DNA of 55,132 nt from Clostridiales bacterium (GCA_019415945.1 DXYF01000023.1:1-55132); one strand, 5' to 3'; positions 25,879 to 35,292 are shown, counted from the first letter of the stretch. The notes: a model not told the origin generated them from the sequence alone. Made by a program: numbers and translations.

Positions 25879-26805
25879 ATGAACGATGATTTACACGAAA
25901 ACAGCCGGGATTATCTTGACAATTTTTCAGATGATACTGCAAAATATTCGTCCGCACGCAGAAACCGTATACAAGCAAAAAATAAACCTGTCCGCAAAAG
26001 AAAGGGACTTAAATGGAAGCTTATCGCTTTGGGTCACAACAGGCTTTTTATCGCCGCACTTATTTTACTGATATGCATAACTGTGATTTCCGTTTCGGTG
26101 TCATCATGCAATAACAGCAAAAAATCCGAGGAAAACTCTGTGAAAAATCAGCCGACGACCACATCTGTGCAGGAAATAAATTCATATAAAATATCGGGAG
26201 TACCCGTAATACCGCAAAACGAGCTGCTTGCAGCCTGCGAAACATATGCCTGCACAATGCTTTTACAGTATTATGATTTTGACATTGACGAAAATAAATT
26301 TGTTGATAACTACCTTTTCACTAAACCTGTTTATTACGGTTCAGATGGCAATATGTATGGTCCTGACATGAACTCTGCATATGCGGGAGATGTATATACG
26401 GGATACGGAATAAACGCTCAGGGAATGGCAAAATGCATGAACAATTACATTGACACAACAGACTCAAATCTTAATGCCTAACCCCTGTTGAATGTACCGC
26501 TTGAAGAGCTTTGCGAAAAATATATTTTAAACGACATTCCCGTAATGGTATGGGCAACAACAAATATGGACAAGCCGTATGTGTTTGCTACCTGGATTGT
26601 CGACTATGTTGATGACGGCACCGAAACACAAATCGGCGACACGGTTAGCTGGCAAATGCACGAACACTGCGTTGTTCTTATCGGGTTTGACGAGGAAAAT
26701 TACTATTTCTGCGATTCGGTATCGGGCGAGGTTTCGGCATACGAGAAAGATTTAACCGAAAAGCGGTACGAACAAATCGGCAAACAGGCAATTATTTTGA
26801 AATAA
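25879..26805 (+). pseudogene. C39-like cysteine peptidase interrupted by an in-frame stop
   Basis: Two ORFs in the same frame (25879-26481 and 26488-26805) are separated by one TAA at 26479-26481. Read through, they form one 308-codon membrane-anchored protein: a basic cytoplasmic N-terminus, a transmembrane helix (about residues 53-76), a linker and a papain-like C39_2 domain. The catalytic cysteine fits ELLAACETYACTMLLQYY (Cys120); the histidine and acidic residue fit HEHCVVLIGFDEENYYFCDS, which lie after the stop. GAGAGGTG precedes the ATG. This is a nonsense mutation, a sequencing error, or a read-through site; the first ORF alone would be inactive. Confidence 0.8.
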
Positions 26806-26904
26806 CCAAAGACTTCGTAACTCCGTATTCATTTACGCTTCGGCATGAATAAATTTGTTAAAAAGGTAAATACTTACTCTAAAAGAGCAAGGAGTGAAGT
26901 ATTT

Positions 26905-27339
26905 ATGATACAAGAAGACACTATAAAGCTTTTGCGTGAATGTGACTCGGGAATCAAGATGGGCGTTGCGTCCATTGACGAGGTAGAAAGCTATGTCAGC
27001 AACAAAGAGTTTCTTAACCTTTTGAATGTGTGCAAACACGAGCATGATAAGCTCAAAGATGAAATTCAGGTTCTTTTGGATAAATATCAGGACGAGGGAA
27101 AGGATCCGAATCCTATGGCAAAAGGTATGTCCTGGATAAAAACAAATGTTATGCTTGTCATCAACGAATCCGATGAAACAATAGCGGATTTGATGACTGA
27201 CGGGTGCAACATGGGTGTAAAATCACTTAATAAGTACCTCAACAAATACAAAGCGGCAGATGAGGTTTCAAAGGACATTACAAAAAGACTTATTAACCTT
27301 GAGGAAAAGCTTGCTATAGACATCAGAAAATTTTTGTAA
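26905..27339 (+). CDS. Small helical protein, DUF2383/ferritin-like
   Basis: A 144-aa soluble all-helical protein. The pattern of helices (IKLLRECDSGIKMGVASIDEV, LNLLNVCKHEHDKLKDEI, WIKTNVMLVINESDETIADL, LNKYLNKYKAADEVSKDI) resembles four-helix ferritin-like DUF2383 proteins, but the iron ligands are not obvious. The start is ATG at 26905 because GGAG sits 8 nt upstream; the earlier in-frame ATG has no ribosome site. It follows the broken peptidase gene and ends in a shared terminator. Function unknown. Confidence 0.65.
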   Translation: MIQEDTIKLLRECDSGIKMGVASIDEVESYVSNKEFLNLLNVCKHEHDKLKDEIQVLLDKYQDEGKDPNPMAKGMSWIKTNVMLVINESDETIADLMTDGCNMGVKSLNKYLNKYKAADEVSKDITKRLINLEEKLAIDIRKFL

Positions 27340-27347
27340 CAAAATAC

Positions 27348-27391
27348 AAAGCAACCGTGTTGCCGAAAAATTTAACGGCAGCGGCTGCTTT
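27348..27391. terminator. Bidirectional terminator
   Basis: An imperfect long hairpin AAAGCA-CCG...GCCG / CGGC...CGG-TGCTTT with T-rich flanks on both strands, between two convergent genes. Confidence 0.75.
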
Positions 27392-27405
27392 TATTTTGTA
27401 TATTT

Positions 27406-27867
27406 TCAGTTAAGCAAGTAAATTCCGAGATTCAGGTATCCTGCAAACGCCACCCACAGCAAATAAGGTATTAAAAGATAGGCTGACGGCTTTGAAATTT
27501 TACAGAACAAATATAATGTTACGGCAATCAGTACCAAAAGAAGCAATAGCCAAATAAAAGAAAACAAATACAGCTCAAATTTAAAAAATAAAATCGGCCA
27601 CATAAAATTAAAAAACAGCTGTATCCCGTAAGCTGCAAGTGCGGTTGTATTGTACTTTGAAGAGGTTAAAACAAGATATGACGCAACCCCCATAAGTATA
27701 TACAGCACCGTCCATACTACGGGAAAGAGCCAGCCCGGAGGAGATAGCGGCGGCTTGTTTAAAGACTCAAACGCATCCATCCCGCCTCCGCTGATTAATG
27801 CAGACAATCCTCCGACCAAAAGAGGAATCGCTATACAGACAATAAGTTTTTTTAAATGTATTTTCAT
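27406..27867 (-). CDS. tspO: TspO/MBR family tryptophan-rich sensory protein
   Basis: A 153-aa membrane protein with five hydrophobic helices and family motifs LNKPPLSPPGWLFPVVWTVL, NFMWPILFF and the C-terminal YLLWVAFAGYLNL. TspO binds porphyrins and related ligands and is linked to stress response; its exact activity in Firmicutes is unsettled. The start is ATG at 27867; the GTG three codons earlier is part of the GAGAGGTG ribosome site. It is a single gene with no obvious functional link to its neighbours. Confidence 0.93.
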   Translation of the reverse strand: MKIHLKKLIVCIAIPLLVGGLSALISGGGMDAFESLNKPPLSPPGWLFPVVWTVLYILMGVASYLVLTSSKYNTTALAAYGIQLFFNFMWPILFFKFELYLFSFIWLLLLLVLIAVTLYLFCKISKPSAYLLIPYLLWVAFAGYLNLGIYLLN

Positions 27868-28023
27868 AATGTTCACCTCTCAAAAAATTGTATGTAACAA
27901 AATCGGTATTTATTCGGTTTTAATTAAGTGAGGGATTAATATTTATTTCATTTTTCTTTAAAATATATCAAAATGAAACATATTTTTGATAAAATGAAAA
28001 AAATCAATGAAAGCTGTGTTTTT

Positions 28024-29091
28024 ATGACTAACAAGAACTTGATTGACCTTGAGGCAATGAATCCCGAACAGATTGACAAAATAGTGAAAAAAGCCAAGAA
28101 AATCATGCAGAGCCCTGCTGATTACAGGCACGCGTGTGACGGAAAAATTCTTGCTACGCTTTTTTATGAGCCGAGTACAAGAACTCAGATGTCATTCCAG
28201 ACTGCAATGCTGAAGCTGGGCGGACGCACTATAGGCTTTGACAATCCGATGAATTCGTCCGTATCAAAGGGAGAAAGCCTAAAGGATACTATTAAAATTG
28301 TAAGCGGTTATGCAGATATTATTGCAATAAGACACCCTGTTGAAGGTTCTGCCATGGCGGCGTCGCTTTATGCAGATGTTCCGCTTATCAACTGCGGCGA
28401 CGGCGGTCATCTTCACCCGACTCAAACGCTCACGGATATTGTAACTCTGAGCTGTGAAAAAGGCAGGCTTGATAACCTTAAAGTCGGTGTTTGCGGAGAT
28501 TTGCTTAACGGCAGAACCGTTCACTCCCTTATAAAAACTCTTGCAAAATATGAGAATAATTCCTTTGTGCTTATTTCTACAAAAGAATTATGCGTTCCCC
28601 TGTACATTATTGATATACTTGAGAAAAACGGATGCAAATACGAAATATCCAATAACCTTGCCGACGCTATATCTGACCTTGATGTCCTGTATATGACGAG
28701 AATACAGCGTGAGAGATTTAAAAGCGAAGCCGAATATGAGGCTCAGAAAAATGTTTTTGTTCTTGATCGCAAAAAGCTTGACAAAGCAAGAAGCGATATG
28801 ATTATTCTCCATCCCCTGCCGAGGGTAAACGAGATTACGGTTGAAATTGACGACGACCCCAGAGCACTGTATTTTAAACAGGCTCAGTACGGAATGTTTG
28901 GACGAATGGCACTTATACTAATGCTGCTGCAAGACGAGGATTTTACAATAAAATCAAGAAAAACCGATATTTCACAGCACAAATGCAGTAATCCTAAGTG
29001 CATCTCGCAATATGAGGAGTATTTGCCGCACCTGAGCTACGAAAAACTGAGTATGACAATGTGCGACTACTGCGACAAAAGAATAGACTGA
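28024..29091 (+). CDS. pyrB: Aspartate carbamoyltransferase with a PyrI-type zinc tail
   Basis: A 355-aa enzyme that joins carbamoyl phosphate and aspartate in pyrimidine synthesis. The carbamoyl-phosphate loop FYEPSTRTQMSF, the HPTQTLTD motif and HPLPRVNEI are all present. After the usual catalytic length (about 305 residues) a tail carries C-x4-C (KCSNPKCIS) and C-x2-C (CDYC), the spacing of the zinc domain of the regulatory chain PyrI, but the nucleotide-binding domain of PyrI is absent. The ATG at 28024 gives a normal N-terminus; an upstream in-frame ATG at 27973 is possible, neither has a strong ribosome site. A DUF308 gene follows 10 nt later. Confidence 0.92.
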   Translation: MTNKNLIDLEAMNPEQIDKIVKKAKKIMQSPADYRHACDGKILATLFYEPSTRTQMSFQTAMLKLGGRTIGFDNPMNSSVSKGESLKDTIKIVSGYADIIAIRHPVEGSAMAASLYADVPLINCGDGGHLHPTQTLTDIVTLSCEKGRLDNLKVGVCGDLLNGRTVHSLIKTLAKYENNSFVLISTKELCVPLYIIDILEKNGCKYEISNNLADAISDLDVLYMTRIQRERFKSEAEYEAQKNVFVLDRKKLDKARSDMIILHPLPRVNEITVEIDDDPRALYFKQAQYGMFGRMALILMLLQDEDFTIKSRKTDISQHKCSNPKCISQYEEYLPHLSYEKLSMTMCDYCDKRID

Positions 29092-29101
29092 GGAAAATTC
29101 T

Positions 29102-29713
29102 ATGAGCAATAAAAAATCAAGAAAATCAAATATTTTTAACAAAGAAAAATCCGCTGCAAGCACGGCAATAATAGCCTCTCTCTCCTATCTTGTTTTGGGA
29201 TTTTTCATGATGCTGTTTTCTTCTTCTATAAGCACGGCTCTATGCTATGCACTCGGCATTGTCCTTACCGTTTACGGTCTATTTAATATAATTTCATTTT
29301 TTATCAACAAAGAGATGAATTTATATGCAGAACTTACGGTGGGAATTATCGCCACTGCTTTCGGTGTTTTTACTCTTTTTACCCCTGATATAATTGTCGA
29401 CATAATTTATATTGCACTCGGTATAATAATTGTTATCGACAGTCTGATGGATATAAAACATTCATTTCAGCTCAAAGCCTTTGGTATGAAAAAATGGTGG
29501 ATTTGCACCGCTGTTTCTCTTTTGGTTATTATACTCGGATGCAGCACGATTTTCTTTCCCGACTTTTTTAAGGGATTTTTAATTTTTCTGCTCGGAATTA
29601 TATTGGTGTATGAGGGCGTATCGGGACTTGTGATAATATGGCTGTTCGGACATTACTCCAAGAAAATTAAATCCGAAAGAATGATTGACACGAATGCGTC
29701 AGATGTAGAATAA
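29102..29713 (+). CDS. DUF308/HdeD-like membrane protein
   Basis: A 203-aa protein with six hydrophobic segments arranged as repeated pairs, typical of DUF308 (HdeD-related). For example YLVLGFFMMLFSS, ALCYALGIVLTVYGLFNII and ELTVGIIATAFGVFTLF. GAGGAAAA precedes the ATG and the gene begins 10 nt after pyrB, so they share a transcript, though no functional link is known. The function of these proteins outside enteric acid resistance is unknown. Confidence 0.85.
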   Translation: MSNKKSRKSNIFNKEKSAASTAIIASLSYLVLGFFMMLFSSSISTALCYALGIVLTVYGLFNIISFFINKEMNLYAELTVGIIATAFGVFTLFTPDIIVDIIYIALGIIIVIDSLMDIKHSFQLKAFGMKKWWICTAVSLLVIILGCSTIFFPDFFKGFLIFLLGIILVYEGVSGLVIIWLFGHYSKKIKSERMIDTNASDVE

Positions 29714-29728
29714 TTAATATTTTGTAAG

Positions 29729-29756
29729 AAATCACTCTGGAATTTCAGGGTGATTT
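29729..29756 (+). terminator. Terminator of pyrB-DUF308
   Basis: An 11-bp stem AAATCACTCTG/CAGGGTGATTT with one G-T pair, then TTATTTTTT on the plus strand. It insulates the amylase promoter just downstream. Confidence 0.9.
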
Positions 29757-29786
29757 TTATTTTTTATATTATATTTATAATTTCTA

Positions 29787-29815
29787 TTGACTAATATTCC
29801 CTGTTTTTTTATACT
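29787..29815 (+). promoter_or_regulatory. Promoter of the alpha-amylase gene
   Basis: TTGACT and TATACT with a 17-nt spacer. The start site would be about 16 nt before the GTG start codon, leaving just room for the AAAGGAG ribosome site. No CcpA-type cre palindrome was seen overlapping it. Confidence 0.8.
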
Positions 29816-29837
29816 ATTATCGAAAGGAGTTTTTAGC

Positions 29838-32072
29838 GTGAATAAAATTTTTAAGAAAACACTTTCTGTCGCATTATCTGCAGTAATGACGCTGTCGGCA
29901 GTGTCATTTTCGACAGCAGCGGCAGAAAACAAAACAAATCAGGTAAGTGCGTCGGAAAACTCGAATCCGTACGGACTTACCGAAAACATCAGTGACGGTG
30001 CAATACTTCATGCATGGTGCTGGAGCTTTGACACAATCAAGGAAAATCTTCCGAGAATTGCAGAAGCGGGCTTTACATCGGTACAAACATCGCCAATTAA
30101 CGAATGTAAGGTCGGTGATAACGGCGGTATGGAGCTTATGGGCAACGGTAAATGGTACTATCACTATCAGCCCACACTCTATACAATAGGCAATTATCAG
30201 CTCGGCACTCTCAGCGAATTTGAATCTCTTTGCGATGAAGCGGACAAATACGGTATTCACATTATCGTCGATGTCGTAGCAAATCACACTTCGGGAGATA
30301 CCAATGCGGTTTCATCCGAAATCAAGAACCTGCCCGGCGGTGCCTACCACAAGTATATGGGCATATCGGACTACAACAACCGTTATCAGTGTACACAGGG
30401 AGAGCTGTTGGGTCTGAAAGATTTGAACACTCAAAATGTAAATGTTCAGAATATGATTCTTGATTACTTAAAAAGCTGTGTTGAAGCAGGTGCAAGCGGA
30501 TTCAGATATGACGCCGCAAAGCACATCGAGCTTCCCGATGAAGAACCCGAAAACGGTATTGATTTTTCAAGCGACTTTTGGCCTGTAATTCTTGATAACG
30601 GTTCCGAATTCCAGTACGGTGAAATATTGCAGGACACAGGCAGCCGCACCTCGGCTTATGCTGAATATATGAGCGTTACTGCTTCGTCATATGGTCACAT
30701 AATAAGAGAAGCTGCTAAAAACGATGATTTTAATGCAGAAAACCTTGAGGACTACCGCTCTGACGGTGCTCCCGACAACAAACTTGTAACATGGGTTGAG
30801 TCGCACGACAACTACACGGGTGACGGCACTTGGTCACAGCTTGATAACCTTGACATAAGACAGGCTTGGGCGGTAATCTCTGCAAGAGGAGAAACCACTC
30901 CCCTGTTTTTCAGCCGTCCCGACGGCAGCAGCACAACAAATCAGTGGGGCAACAATCGCATAGGTGAAGCAGGCGATGATAACTTCTGTCATCCCGAAGT
31001 TGCAGCCGTAAATCAGTTCAGAAACGCCATGGTCGGACTGCCCGACAAACTTTCAAATCCGACAGGTGATGACAGTATCCTAATGATTGAGAGAGGTTCG
31101 GCAGGTGCTGTTGTTATAAACGCAACCGACAAGGATATAACGCTCAACTGTTCAACCGATGTGGCAGACGGAACATACACCGACCAAGCTTACGGCGGTG
31201 TGTTCACCGTAACAAACGGCAAGCTGAGCGGAACTGTAAGAGCAAACACAGTTTCAGTAATTTATAACAGTACGCTTGTTAAACAACCGTCTGTTTACCT
31301 GGACAGAGAGAGCGGGGATTTCAGAGGAACACTTACTCTTACTTTAACAGCAACAAATACAACCGAGGCTACATATAAAATAGGCAGCAATCCGGCTGTA
31401 CCGTTTGTGACAGGCGACACAATAACAATAGGTGCCGATATGGCAGAAAACGAAAGTGTTGACATTGTTTTGTTTGGCAAAAACAGCGAGGGCGATACTG
31501 TCAGCAAGACATACACCTTTAAGAAACTTCCTGCACACTATATTGACGGGGAAACAACGGTTTATTTTGACAACAGCGAGTACGGCTGGGACACGGTTAA
31601 TGTTTACGCTTATTACCACGATGGCAGTGACAGGCTTGTAAATAACGGAAGCTGGCCCGGCGAAGAGATGACGGAGCTCGGCGACGGAATGTACGGATAT
31701 GTGATAGACCCTGATTGGGATTTTTCAACGGCGTATATTATTTTTAACAACGGAAGCGGCACACAGTATCCGAGTGAAACGGGATATGAGATAAAAATCG
31801 GCGACAGCAAGATTTTTAACGGAAGCGGTCTTGAAGACTATAAGCCGCAGACATCTACACGCATTAAGGGCGATGTAAACAATGACGGAGCTGTAAATAT
31901 TACGGATGCGACATACATACAAAAGTACACGGCTGATCTTACGGATACTGACGGCAAGCCGTTTATTGATATTGACAATCCCGATGACTTTTACGCAAGC
32001 GATGTAAACGGTGACAATTCGATTGATGTTAAAGACGCTACAGAAATTCAAAAAATGCTGACAAATAAATGA
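29838..32072 (+). CDS. Secreted GH13 alpha-amylase with CBM26-like module and dockerin
   Basis: A 744-aa extracellular enzyme for alpha-1,4 cleavage of starch. Signal peptide 1-29. The GH13 domain (about 50-480) follows the Bacillus subtilis AmyE (subfamily 28) pattern: region I DVVANH 145-150, nucleophile Asp225 in GFRYDAAKH, acid/base Glu262 in YGEILQD, and Asp324 in WVESHDNY. A beta domain (about 484-562), a CBM26-type starch-binding module (about 568-665, YFDNSEYGWDTVNVYAYY) and a type I dockerin (677-744) with two calcium repeats (GDVNNDGAVNITDATYIQ, SDVNGDNSIDVKDATEIQ) complete it. The GTG start is fixed by AAAGGAG. It is convergent with the scaffoldin gene. Confidence 0.97.
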   Translation: MNKIFKKTLSVALSAVMTLSAVSFSTAAAENKTNQVSASENSNPYGLTENISDGAILHAWCWSFDTIKENLPRIAEAGFTSVQTSPINECKVGDNGGMELMGNGKWYYHYQPTLYTIGNYQLGTLSEFESLCDEADKYGIHIIVDVVANHTSGDTNAVSSEIKNLPGGAYHKYMGISDYNNRYQCTQGELLGLKDLNTQNVNVQNMILDYLKSCVEAGASGFRYDAAKHIELPDEEPENGIDFSSDFWPVILDNGSEFQYGEILQDTGSRTSAYAEYMSVTASSYGHIIREAAKNDDFNAENLEDYRSDGAPDNKLVTWVESHDNYTGDGTWSQLDNLDIRQAWAVISARGETTPLFFSRPDGSSTTNQWGNNRIGEAGDDNFCHPEVAAVNQFRNAMVGLPDKLSNPTGDDSILMIERGSAGAVVINATDKDITLNCSTDVADGTYTDQAYGGVFTVTNGKLSGTVRANTVSVIYNSTLVKQPSVYLDRESGDFRGTLTLTLTATNTTEATYKIGSNPAVPFVTGDTITIGADMAENESVDIVLFGKNSEGDTVSKTYTFKKLPAHYIDGETTVYFDNSEYGWDTVNVYAYYHDGSDRLVNNGSWPGEEMTELGDGMYGYVIDPDWDFSTAYIIFNNGSGTQYPSETGYEIKIGDSKIFNGSGLEDYKPQTSTRIKGDVNNDGAVNITDATYIQKYTADLTDTDGKPFIDIDNPDDFYASDVNGDNSIDVKDATEIQKMLTNK

Positions 32073-32147
32073 TGAATTTGTTATACGGCAAAATTCTGTC
32101 GTTCCCATAACAATGTTTGTATTCAATTAATATCAACAAAATAACAA

Positions 32148-32200
32148 ACAGCCTGCTTCTTTGTGGAAGCAGGCTGTCGAGCCGACAAAATGTCGGCTCG
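32148..32200. terminator. Double bidirectional terminator
   Basis: Two adjoining perfect hairpins: ACAGCCTGCTTC/GAAGCAGGCTGT and CGAGCCGACA/TGTCGGCTCG, the second followed by TTTATTTTT. They separate the convergent amylase and scaffoldin genes and can serve both. Confidence 0.92.
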
Positions 32201-32220
32201 TTTATTTTTGCGGCTAAGTT

Positions 32221-35202
32221 TTATTCAAAAGAATCAATAAGCTCTGCAACATATTTGCAAATTAATGTTGAATCAAGAATATCTACTTTTCCGTCAAAGT
32301 TTACATCGGCACATTTAAGCTGTTCATCTGTAAGTGTGATAAGATCGGCATTGTATCTCTGAATGAGAGTTGCGTCAACAACAGATATTATACCATCGTT
32401 ATTGACATCACCGTAAAGAATATCTTCTGATTCAGGATCACTCAGGGTAATTCTGCCTGAAAGCTTATAATCCTCAAAACCGGGAACATCGGTTATATCA
32501 TTAAGCTTGCTGTAGTCAACAGGATAAGCAATAACGGGATCAAAGTTTTCATCTTTATATCCGACACCCAATATCTCAACATCCAAATCAACAGTAGTTT
32601 CACCGTTACCGATAATATCAAAAGTTACTGTAACAAAATCTTTCTCGGTAGTAAAATCATACATAGCAAGGCTTGAGAAATCGCCCTTTATCTCATCAGT
32701 AAGATTTGTGTTTACTATAGCAGAAGAAATATTCGGCATAATACCGCCGGTGTTTTTCTGAGGATCATAAGATAACTTTGAGCTGTCATATGTAAGAACC
32801 CACTGCGAATTAACAAGCTTCATAGATGATGTGAGTTTGTAAGAAACAGTAACCGTACTGTCATCTTCGCTGTATTCCTGAGAAACAGAGGAAAGAATAT
32901 TTGATGTAGCGTTAACTTTCAGTGTATCCGACGGTGTTGTGGGCTCTGTCGGCTCTGTTGTCGGCTCTGTAGGTACAGTTGTAGGCTCTTCATCATCGGG
33001 ACCGAGTACGGTTTTAACTGTGTACACTTCATTTTCGAATCCCGGGATATCAGTAACATCCTTAACTTCACCGAAATCTACCAAATACGCGATTTCGGGT
33101 ACAGGCTCATTGCTTTTATAGCCCACGCCGAGAACATTCACAAAGAGGTCAACATCAGCCTCCCCTTTGCCGATAACATCAAATGTAACCGTAACAAAAT
33201 CAGATTCATTTGTAAAATCTGCAAGTGAAAATGATGTGAAGTTACCCTTAATAACGCCCTTTGTGCTTTCGTTTACAACAGCGGAAGAAACATTCGGCAT
33301 TACCGTTGCTAAATCTGCCTTGTCAAAAGAAAGCTTTGAAGAATCATAGCTGAGTTCCCACTCAGCATTGACAAGCTTCATAGATGAGCTAAACTTGTAC
33401 GAAACAGTGACCTGATTTTCACTTTCGGAATATGTTTTCGATACTGCCGGGAAGAAGTTTGAAGTTGCATTCACTGTGAGATCAGACTTAGCAGTAGTCG
33501 GCTGTGTTGTGGGTTGTGTTGTTGTAGGCTGTGTTGTGGGTTTCGCTGTTGTCGGCTGAGCGTCTGTCACAACAGAAGCAGCACCGCTGATTGATGAAGA
33601 TTCAAAACCGGCAATATTTGTAATATCCTTAACTACGCTGTTTACAACGGCATTTTCATAACGAAGTGAACCGCTTGTTTTATAACCTACAGAAAGTTCC
33701 TGAACATCAAGAGTTACATCTGTACTGCCTGTTCCTATAATCTCAAATGTTGCCTGAACCAAAGGCTTAGAATCTGTAAAATCATACAGATTTGTCACAT
33801 TTGTAAAATTGCCTTTTACAATACCGCTTTGACAGCTGACAACGCCGTCCGAAATACTCGGCATAACAGCATCCGATGCAGTAACAAGCTTTAACTTTGT
33901 CTGATCATATGAAAGCGACCACTGACCGTTAACAAGCTTCATTGAAGATTCAAGGTCATATGTTACCGTAACTGTTTTGGCGGTACTGTCTGCCTTTGCA
34001 ACGCCTGTTGTAAACAGGTTAGACTTTGCATTTACGGTAAGAGTCTTTTCTACAGGCGTAGTTGTTGCCTGCGTTGTCGGCTGTACTGTAGTGGGCTGTG
34101 CAGTTGTTGCCTGTGTTGTTGGCTGCACCGTAGTAGGCTGTGCAGTCGTCGGCTGTGTTGTCGGCTGCACCTCACCGTTTAAATTACCGATTCTTGCAAA
34201 AGGAGAAGTAATTACATCTTCGTCATCCTTTTCATGAGATGTACTTGCATCACTTCCGTAAGAACCCAACGCATTATCAAGCATTGTGTCATCAAAAGGA
34301 ATACAGTCAAGTCCTGATTCGCCTCTTGTTGCAACAAGCATTGCACCGATTCCGTTTGTTTCAACATAGTCAGCGTCAATTCCGAGTGCAGAGAAAGGAA
34401 TTTTTATCTCATAGAACGAATCATACTTTGTGTCATGAGTGCCTTGAGAGCCCTCAAAAGTTTTGTAGTCAACCCAATCTGCGTCATTTGAATAAACATC
34501 TGAAGGATCTTCAGAATAATTTAATCCGTAAATGTTGTCGCAAATATTTCCTTCTGCCATTTTATACTCAATGCCGTACTCAGCAAAAGTTTGTAAACCT
34601 TCGTCATAGTCTGTATTACCCTCATCATCAACAGCTGAGAACATACCGGGAGTACCGTTTCCGGGCTTTCCGCTCATATAGAGGAGTCTGTCAACATGCT
34701 GATCAAAAGAAAGTCCCATCTTTTGTCCCCAGATCGGTGCACCGCTTGTGTTTTTATTTGACATTGAAACGCTTGTAGGATCAATGCTCAAAGCCAGAAT
34801 AAGCGGAACATCAAGCACACGGCCGCCGTCAGAAAGGGGACCGTCACCTTCACGGGCCCATGTATCTGTTGTGTTTACCATCTGCCATGCAACATAGAGA
34901 TTATCGTCGTCCCATGCTGCAAAAAGAGCATATGTATCGAGTACACAGTTTTCGTGACCACCCTTGTAATGATTTGCCACATCCCAGGCTGCACCCTGAG
35001 CAATCAGCATATCTGTTGACCAGTCACTGAAATCGCCGTCAATGGTAATTGTTTTTTTAACTCCTACCTTGTTATCCGGATTATTTGCATAATAATCGGA
35101 TAACACACCTGTTGATGCGTTTACCGTAAAAGACGCGGAAACGCATGATATAAGCATTAACACGGCAAGTAAAATGCTTATAAACTTTCTTGTGCTTTTC
35201 AT
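32221..35202 (-). CDS. Scaffoldin: sugar-binding-like domain, three cohesin-like modules, dockerin
   Basis: A 993-aa secreted protein. Signal peptide 1-29. Residues 45-340 form a DOMON/CBM9-like domain (ITIDGDFSDW, YALFAAWDDDNLYVAWQM) of the kind seen beside starch-binding proteins. Three homologous modules lie at about 387-545, 573-735 and 759-920, each with the cohesin-like core LVN-x-W-LSYD-x-KL and a GNF...F-x-IIG-G strand pair, joined by Pro/Thr linkers. A type I dockerin ends it (929-993). It should bind dockerin enzymes and itself dock to another cohesin. The start is ATG at 35202 behind AGGAGG. The cohesin assignment is by pattern only. Confidence 0.85.
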   Translation of the reverse strand: MKSTRKFISILLAVLMLISCVSASFTVNASTGVLSDYYANNPDNKVGVKKTITIDGDFSDWSTDMLIAQGAAWDVANHYKGGHENCVLDTYALFAAWDDDNLYVAWQMVNTTDTWAREGDGPLSDGGRVLDVPLILALSIDPTSVSMSNKNTSGAPIWGQKMGLSFDQHVDRLLYMSGKPGNGTPGMFSAVDDEGNTDYDEGLQTFAEYGIEYKMAEGNICDNIYGLNYSEDPSDVYSNDADWVDYKTFEGSQGTHDTKYDSFYEIKIPFSALGIDADYVETNGIGAMLVATRGESGLDCIPFDDTMLDNALGSYGSDASTSHEKDDEDVITSPFARIGNLNGEVQPTTQPTTAQPTTVQPTTQATTAQPTTVQPTTQATTTPVEKTLTVNAKSNLFTTGVAKADSTAKTVTVTYDLESSMKLVNGQWSLSYDQTKLKLVTASDAVMPSISDGVVSCQSGIVKGNFTNVTNLYDFTDSKPLVQATFEIIGTGSTDVTLDVQELSVGYKTSGSLRYENAVVNSVVKDITNIAGFESSSISGAASVVTDAQPTTAKPTTQPTTTQPTTQPTTAKSDLTVNATSNFFPAVSKTYSESENQVTVSYKFSSSMKLVNAEWELSYDSSKLSFDKADLATVMPNVSSAVVNESTKGVIKGNFTSFSLADFTNESDFVTVTFDVIGKGEADVDLFVNVLGVGYKSNEPVPEIAYLVDFGEVKDVTDIPGFENEVYTVKTVLGPDDEEPTTVPTEPTTEPTEPTTPSDTLKVNATSNILSSVSQEYSEDDSTVTVSYKLTSSMKLVNSQWVLTYDSSKLSYDPQKNTGGIMPNISSAIVNTNLTDEIKGDFSSLAMYDFTTEKDFVTVTFDIIGNGETTVDLDVEILGVGYKDENFDPVIAYPVDYSKLNDITDVPGFEDYKLSGRITLSDPESEDILYGDVNNDGIISVVDATLIQRYNADLITLTDEQLKCADVNFDGKVDILDSTLICKYVAELIDSFE
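34048..34164 (-). repeat. PTT-rich linker repeats in the scaffoldin
   Basis: About 39 codons of short repeats encoding QPTT/AQPTT/VQPTT units between the N-terminal domain and the first cohesin-like module. Shorter related linkers occur between the modules (about 33487-33555 and 32938-32996). They are flexible spacers and probable O-glycosylation sites. Confidence 0.8.
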
Positions 35203-35263
35203 AGTTAATTTTAACCTCCTAAAATTTTTGCAACGCAGATAAAAGCGTATGCATACCACTGAT

Positions 35264-35292
35264 ATTATATAATTTATTTTTATAAAAGACAA
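35264..35292 (-). promoter_or_regulatory. Promoter of the scaffoldin gene
   Basis: Minus-strand TTGTCT and TATAAT, 17 nt apart. The start site would be near 35257, and a perfect 10-bp palindrome GTATGCATAC (35247-35256) begins at the start site, a possible operator. Confidence 0.75.

Noticed and set aside
26479..26481. TAA as a recoded sense codon
   Set aside because: All other genes in the window use TAA normally as a stop.
34048..34164. Short repeats as a possible CRISPR array
   Set aside because: The repeats code in frame for Pro/Thr linkers and have no unique spacers of uniform length.
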